Source of the DNA: Tetraselmis striata
Taxonomy: Eukaryota > Chlorophyta > Chlorodendrophyceae > Chlorodendrales > Chlorodendraceae
Length of the DNA: 64,000 bases
Direction of reading: 5' to 3'
Assembly (NCBI GenBank): GCA_006384855.1
Contig: VCJN01001422.1
Span: forward strand, 62,001 to 126,000
The notes under the pieces are model-generated. The model made no database searches, had not been told where the DNA came from, and saw only the letters and a program-made list of their open reading frames with translations. Within the stretch, counting starts at the first letter, position 1. Each line of letters begins with the position of its first letter. This document shows, in pieces, positions 57,787 through 64,000 of the stretch. The position numbers were made by a program, and so were the translations under genes.

Positions 57787-58971
57787 ACAATCGCCGCCAC
57801 ACACCTGGCTGCATGCAGCAAGGCGACTGTTATTCAGTCGCTCTACATGACACCCGCCCTATCAAGAACTTAATCCTTGATGGTGTGCCATGTTAACAAC
57901 CCGGATTCTCCCGGGGGGGGGGGGGGGGGGGGATTGGTTGGAATTCCTGTACTAGGTGATGGTGCTGCATTGTACAGAGGCCATGGGTTTCACCGAGGTG
58001 CACGACTGCTCTTCTCCGGCGTTCCTTCGATGCTGCTGTGCTTCAACGCTTGGTGGCATGCTTTGCGGTCTGTCACGATTGTCTGCCATGTGGTGTCGAT
58101 GCCAAACCTCTTGAGGGCCTGCTATGCCGCGCGGCCATAGGTCGTGTTGGAGCTGCCCCTAGGTAGGAGGGCACTTGGGACGACTACAATTATTATTTCA
58201 TGGCGGGAGATACACTACACACCTCCACAAACATCGAATCCGCCTCGTCCCAGCCCCATAAACGCCGCAAGCGCACCGCATGTTCCTTATGGACGGAGCT
58301 CTGAAAAAGACGGCGCCGGCTGATTTTGCTGCCACTCTGCCGGGAAGTTCCCCACCCGCAGCTGGCGATTGCGTGCAAGTGTGTGTGGGTGTGTCGGTTA
58401 CGGGTCACATGTTGACTACGGGCGGGCGCCAACGCCCGCCCCATACTCTTCCTAACTGGGCTTCCTAGCGGCCTATCTGAACATTCGCTTTAGTTTCGCT
58501 TTAGTCTCGTCCATATTTGACTCCGGCCAGACAGCCAGGCGGGTCGTTTTTTCGCGGCGTTTCTATGTCCGCGCCGACACCCGCGCATGATGCACACGCT
58601 CCACGTGCATGTGGGTTATATCCAGGGAATGTGGGCACAGCTTGTCACTGGCATCCCCGACCCCCTTCCGTTGCCTCGGTTTGACGGGACGCGCATGTCC
58701 ATCGTGAGACATACGCGTGCACTTCCCCCAAAGGGGTTGTAAGTCCCTGTCCCCGCAGGATGGTCTCCACACCCGCCCAGGTCGGTGTGCGACCTCGGGT
58801 TATTAGAGCTGCTAATAGTAAGGGGGGTGTGGGGAGCCAGCCTGCTATGACAGGCTCCCTGCCATAGGTTGGGCACCCAGTTTGTTACACCCCCCAGGCA
58901 GCCGCATCGTGCGCCCTGTACCGGAGCCCCCCCCCCCCCCCCCCCTCCCCCCCCCTCCCTGTCCAATCGCC
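57787..58971. other. Intergenic region between convergent genes
   Basis: Holds the 3' flanks of the DUF1295-type gene (plus) and the poly(A) polymerase gene (minus), plus G20 (57913-57932) and C19 (58927-58945) runs. No further gene was recognised. Confidence 0.5.
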
Positions 58972-61900
58972 CTACCGCCGCGAAAAGCGGTTCTCCTGGT
59001 GGCTTCGCCAGTGGGATGACGGCTTGCCGCCCCCACCCCCACCCCCGCCCCCGCCGCCACCGCCACCGCCACTACCGCCCCGATCGCGCCGGTCGCCGTG
59101 GCCATGGCTGCGCCGCTCCTCGCGCCTTGCGTGCTTATGTTGCCGCGAGTGACCGCCGCCGCTGTCCCTGTGCCGCGCCACTCGCCTGTCCTCCTCCTCC
59201 TCCTCCTCCACCCGCTCCACCCGGCGCCGCTTCTGCGCCTTGTCCTCCTCCGCCGGCGTCGGCTCCTCCACCACCTCCCCCTCCTCCGCCGCCTCGCCCT
59301 CCTCCGCGCTCTCCGCCGGCTGCCGCCGCTCCATGAGCACCGGGTCCAGCCGGAAGATGCGCGCCAGCACGCTCTGCACCGACACGGCGCCCCAACCCCG
59401 CCGCAAGTACACACACACCTCAGCGATACACGCCACACCAATGGCGCGGCTTCAACAGGAGCGCGCCTGCCTGCCTGCCTGCCTGCGCCGGGCTGCAGAG
59501 TGTACCCACCCCGCTGAAGCGGCCATCCATAAACGCCAGCAGCGGCGGCTCCAGGGGGGGGGGAACCGTAGATACTGCGCGTGCCGTGTATGACGTGCCA
59601 TTCACTAATTGGAGGGACCCCCCCGCCCCCCCCAATGAATTGCACCACAGGAGCACTTGTGTTGGGCCAAGCTGACAACCTTCGACGAATAGCCGTCGAT
59701 GGCTGGGTTGTGGGTCGGATTGGTGGCGGCAGCAAACTGCGCCATTTGAGTGCGTCCGCGGGGCCAAACACAGAACACGCCTCGCTTTGTCGCAACGACA
59801 TGGCATTTCTGTGCGGTGTTTGTTGTACGTTCCAATTAATGCCTTCTACAAAAACTTGTTTTCTGTCTTGAAAGGGGTCAACAGGCGCAATGTATAGCAA
59901 ACCCGAGCAAATAGTGGTGACAGCGTGCCATTCAACCAGTCAGTCAGTGCGGCCCGTCCCATGAAGAAATTCGTCACGGACGATTGGGGCCTAAATTGCG
60001 GATTTTGCAGGATTATATACAAACTTGCGGATTCTCTGGGCACCAAGGCACCGGGAAAACGGGCCCCTTTCGTCTAGAAACCATGCTGAAAACAGGCCAA
60101 AAAATCCGACCCTAAAGCCCTTAAAAGCCCCGCAAAACCCCATTCAACCGACTTACAGTGTTTCCGGCTGCTCGTTTTCTGTCGTGGCTCGCGGCTCGGG
60201 GCAAGCGCCGGCGCGGGGGGACGGGGGCGCGGCGTGCGTAAAGGGTGCGGCGGCGCACCTCCTTGCGATGCGTGGGCGCGGTGAGCTCGTGGTAGGCGTG
60301 GTCGAACGCGGCGCGCACGTGCGTGACGTTGTACGAGTTGCGCGCGAGGTCATTCTCCGGGTCGTTGGGATCCTCCACCGCCAGCAGCCAGGGGCGCCCC
60401 TCCTGCAGGAAGCCCGCCTCGCGCTTGTTGATGAAGCGGCCGCCGTCGCGGCACGACACGCCCGCCTGCTCCAGGTGCAGTGTGCGCCCTGGCGGGACAG
60501 GGGGAGGAGACACAGCGAAACAGACCGCGCTCGGGGCCTCCTCACTACCTTCGGCGGGCTGCCTTGCGGACACTCGATCACGCGAGCCAATGACAGCAAG
60601 GGAACAGTAGCAGTCGCGATACAGGGCGATAGGAAGGTCACGTAGCCAATATACTACGGGCGTAGAGCGATGGTGGTGATGGGTAGACACTGATGGGTAG
60701 ACAGGCGATTCGAGTAGTGGGCTCACGATGCACACCGGCACGCGCATGCGCACGCTCTCATGCACGCGACATACCGACCCGACCCACCAGAGGACATAAT
60801 GAATGTGGCCGCACCGCAGTAATGCGAGTCAACGCCATTGCTGATATACAGCGTACCGGGGGGGGGGGGGGGGGGGGGAGGGCACAAGAAGATGTGCTAG
60901 CCCAATGTGTGCTTACAACCCTTTCCGGCGCACATGCGATCATAGGTGCGGACATGTGCGGTCACTGAGCGCTTTCCCTTTCGGCGGGGTGAGGCAAATC
61001 GCACTTATGGCCTTGGTGACAGCATGGTCGATCCACAGCGGAAGGGTGGCCTCCTCCCCCACTTCAAAGGGGCGGGGGTGGGGGGAGGATGGGGGGGGGG
61101 GGGCAGGGCGCACCATAGAGCCGCATAAAGTCGACGAGCAGCACGCCGAGGCTACCCTCGATCTCGCCCTCCCGGCCCAGCCCCCCGCCGCGCTGCCACC
61201 GGCTGCGGTGCGTCTGCAGGAAGGCCGCCACCATGACGAGCAGCGCGTACGAGCCGATGCCCCCCGAGTAGACCTCGTTCAGCTCGCGCTGCTGCAGAAA
61301 CACCTTGAGCACAATCACCAGCGGCCGCATCGGCGGCAGGCCGGACATCATGTCCGTCACGCAGGCCGCCGCCTGGGGAGACGCGCACCACCGCCGCCCT
61401 CGCGTCAGTCGACCATGCGTAATGTCTGCACCTCCAGCTGGTTTACTCACCACATCTTGTTTTACTTGACTAGGAGGGGGTTGCACTAGCGATGTGTTTG
61501 CACCATCGGCCTATCACATAATGATATCAGACGGGTGGACCTCAGCAAGTGACCTCAGCAAGTGACTAGGGGGCTTCACACACATTCCCGGGACTGGATG
61601 CCCGGATCAGTGTGTTTCACACATCTTTCGGCAAGTTCATGGAAACGGGGAATACATCACCTAACTGCATTGACCAGGGCAAACACAATCACGCGCCGGT
61701 GTGACCGGCCTAGTTGACCCGGCGTAAATGCATCGAAACCAGCATTTATGGTCAAATCCAAAAACATCACGTTTGTACGGCGCCGGCAATTCGGTGGTGA
61801 ACCGGCCGATACAGACCGCAAACACTGCCCACAGTGTGGCGACTTCAGCGGCGACCCCAACTGCCGGTGGGCTGGAGTAAAAGCGGCATTTTCGAGCTCA

Positions 61901-63478
61901 AAACCCCTCAAAAACATGCTTTGTCGTGCTGCGGGTTATGGAGTCCTACAGAAGGCCACGGAGTTGCCACTTTATACCCGCACTTGGTCCCCAATGCCGC
62001 CTCCCGTCCCCCGCACTCCCCCAACGCCCCCGGAATGCAAGTCGCCGGCAACACAGCGGGTCCGGTCGACTCCACGCAAGGCAAAGGACACGCCCGGGTC
62101 CCGGGTGGAGGGCTGCCGGGCGCACCGCGGGGCCGTTGGCCACATCGAAGGAGATGTCGATCTTGACGCCCGTCTCGATGTCCTCGTACTTGAACAGCGG
62201 CACCGTGGCGCGCGAGATGACCTGGGGCCGACGGTTCACAGCGCGCCTCCGCCCATTAGTGACTCCGCCACGGGATGGCGGCGCTGATCAGGCGGAGGAC
62301 AGAGTATTGTTCGGGGGGAGGGGAGGGGTGATGTTCGGTTTGTGCGTACGTACTCTCCAATTGCGTTGTTGAGCTTGATTACGGCGACTTATGCAAGCAA
62401 TATCAAGTGACCCCAAGAATTCATGAAACGGCGGGGGTCACATAGCTCCCCCAACGCGCCGAGGGAGGTGCAGCTTTAAGAGGACGAGACATAAATGCGC
62501 CGAATCGAGGCCCCTTCAGCGTTTGAAACGTCACGGAACCCCATTGCCACAAACAGATGGCACGGCCGGGAGACATGCTGCCGGATATGAGACGCTGACT
62601 GGCCCGACTTGACGTGATATCGATCAAGTCGGGCGCTTCTAAAACAGCGATTGGCCATGCTGGATAAGTGTGAAACGGAGTTACACTACCGTGATGTTCT
62701 GAAGCGGAACATAGCTGAAGTCATTACGTCAACTTCAGGTGAGCCATCTCCGCTCTTCAAAAGCGGCATGACAACGTGTTCAATTAACCGGGGCCGAGAA
62801 ACAGCACTATATTCAGCATTCTCCCCCAGAATGGGTGAGAGCGCGGCGGGGCACGTGGATTCATTGCACACGCCCGGGGGGGGGCTCACCTGGATGCCCT
62901 TGGCGATGCCCTGGCGCAGCGACGCGGTGGCGAGCGCCTTGAGGCCGGCGGCCACGTCGGTGCAGCCGCTGGACAGGACGACGCAGTCGATGTCGCTGGT
63001 GGGCAGGTAGAGGTCGGTCGCGTAGCTGCCAAACACCGCCAGCTGCGCGGACGGCCAGATGGCGTTCACCAGCGCGCGCGTGCGGGCCAGCGCCTCCTCG
63101 CGGTCGCGCTTCTCTGCCTCTGTCGGCGTCACCAGCTTCACAAAGTTCACGATCTCTGTGCAGGCCGGCAATGTCAGCGCCCCGCCCCGGCGCACTGCCC
63201 CGCTCGCACAACGTAACTGATCAACACTGCAGGATAGAAAAAAACCAATCCCGAATATATTGAATCGACAAGTAATGACGGCTGACAATCATCAAAGTCT
63301 GATGAATCAAACCCTAAATATTGAACCCCAACCTTGCTGTTTTAGGGTAGCTTTAGTACCAATAGCAGCTTGGCCATTATCATTGCAAACACTTTAACTT
63401 TACCGCGCCAGAGAGCCGGCCATTAGCCCCGCTCAGCCACCTTGTGCGGGTCAATGCGCCCCCGTGGCTGCCTAGACG

Positions 63479-63519
<41 letters not shown>

Positions 63520-64000
63520 AGGATGAGAAACAGACATGGATCAACACAACACAACAGCTGAAATTCATAAAAGTCATGTGAATCAAAGCAGAAAACCGGA
63601 AGGATAAATCTTGCCGGTTACGGGTAGCTTTGGCATTACTTATATTGGTAACGTTACAGCGCGTAAATTATGATGCAATGGCTCTTCAATTCGAATTGAA
63701 GTTTAGATGCTACGGATGGGAGCATCCGCAATATTATGCCATAGTTTTGCCCTACATTTCACCTTTGTGTTTCCTTGAAATATATGTCCAAGCATCCGGT
63801 ATTGAAACGTGAATACAGAGACATGGACGCGGCGGCGCCTTGCTGAGCGACGGGCGTACCGTTGTGCAGGCGCAGCAAGGGGGAGGAGATGCGGTCCAGG
63901 CTGTCCGCCATCCACGGCATGCGCTGCTTGCGCCGCTCCGCCAGCGCCGCCGCCGCGTCCGCATGCGCCTCTGGGCCCCGTCTTGGCGGCCGCTCGGGCG
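58972..64000 (-). CDS. Noncanonical poly(A) RNA polymerase, TRF4/PAPD5 type, 5' end outside window
   Basis: Minus-strand exons are 64000-63860 (continuing beyond the edge), 63155-62890, 62221-62126, 61372-61114, 60488-60259 and 59373-58972. All joins are GT-AG and in phase, giving about 463 residues. Motifs: the entry SPLLRLHNEIVNFVKLVTPT; the nucleotidyltransferase core FGSYATDLYLPTSDIDCVVL with GS and D-x-D; the third catalytic Asp in GVKIDISF; the PAP-associated domain in RPLVIVLKVFLQQRELNEVY, GGIGSYALLVMVAAFLQ and GVLLVDFMRLYG; then DPNDPENDLARNSYNVTHVR. The C-terminus is acidic (EEGEAAEEGEVVEE), then Arg/His-rich, then a run of Gly, ending HWRSHQENRFSRR. In yeast and animals such enzymes add short A-tails to nuclear RNAs for exosome decay (TRAMP). 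The N-terminus is missing. Confidence 0.92.
60858..60878. repeat. G21 homopolymer in intron of the poly(A) polymerase gene
   Basis: Uninterrupted G run (plus strand). On the gene's strand it is a C run, some 235 bases downstream of the donor at 61113. Confidence 0.9.
63482..63518. repeat. (CT)n microsatellite
   Basis: Pure CT alternation in the first visible intron of the poly(A) polymerase gene. Confidence 0.9.

Noticed and set aside
58845..59900. 351-residue minus-strand ORF
   Set aside because: Overlaps the last poly(A) polymerase exon in a different frame; Arg/Gly low complexity, no family match.
60025..60645. 206-residue plus-strand ORF
   Set aside because: Antisense to the exon at 60259-60488 of the poly(A) polymerase gene.
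61748..62287. Plus-strand ORF with CPQCGDFSGDPNC
   Set aside because: Single Cys-rich word in an intron of the opposite-strand gene; the rest lacks coding character and overlaps an antisense exon.

Overview
This is nuclear DNA of a eukaryote. The genes are split by many short introns with clear GT-AG boundaries (plus a few GC-AG ones), there is a eukaryotic-type tRNA-His, and the rest is dominated by decayed eukaryotic transposons. The GC-rich exons, intron density and low gene density, with degenerate CCCTAA/TTTAGGG-like runs in one gene, suggest a unicellular alga (green/prasinophyte or haptophyte-like). The lineage is not proven from this window. A striking background feature is the large number of G or C homopolymer runs of about 15-39 bases, on both strands, in introns, intergenic DNA and repeats.

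Layout. 3-7011 (+): nine-exon gene for a coiled-coil protein, cut by the left edge. 8369-13303: a degenerate DIRS-like tyrosine-recombinase retrotransposon on the minus strand, with reverse transcriptase/RNase H, recombinase and 3' hairpin-rich direct repeats, preceded by an AT-hook/HTH-like ORF. 15055-15215: a MITE-like element. 15623-19295 (+): a secreted protein of four tandem ~190-residue modules. 20251-22446: a segment bounded by inverted foldback repeats. 23472-24335: a 0.37-0.39 kb tandem repeat. 25830-28060 (+): wreckage of a Ty1/copia pol gene. 31528-33915 (+): a two-exon DUF4239-like membrane protein. 34741-43986 (+): a 14-exon DEAD-box helicase of the DDX55/Spb4 type. 44579-52580: repeat-rich, with three copies of one LTR-like repeat and some unrecognised minus-strand coding fragments. 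53275-55755 (-): a multi-exon hAT-family transposase. 55983-56053 (-): tRNA-His(GTG). 56300-57786 (+): a DUF1295/steroid 5-alpha-reductase-like membrane enzyme. 58972-64000 (-): a noncanonical poly(A) polymerase (TRF4/PAPD5-like), cut by the right edge.

The host genes do not form a pathway. Two have RNA-related roles (DDX55/Spb4 in 60S ribosome assembly, TRF4 in nuclear RNA surveillance), but nothing shows they are co-regulated. The most unusual item is an inverted, diverged copy of DDX55 exon 2, with its splice borders, inside intron 4 of the same gene. The pre-mRNA would therefore carry sense and antisense versions of one exon about 1 kb apart. All gene models were built by hand from reading frame, splice borders and phase; none has transcript support.
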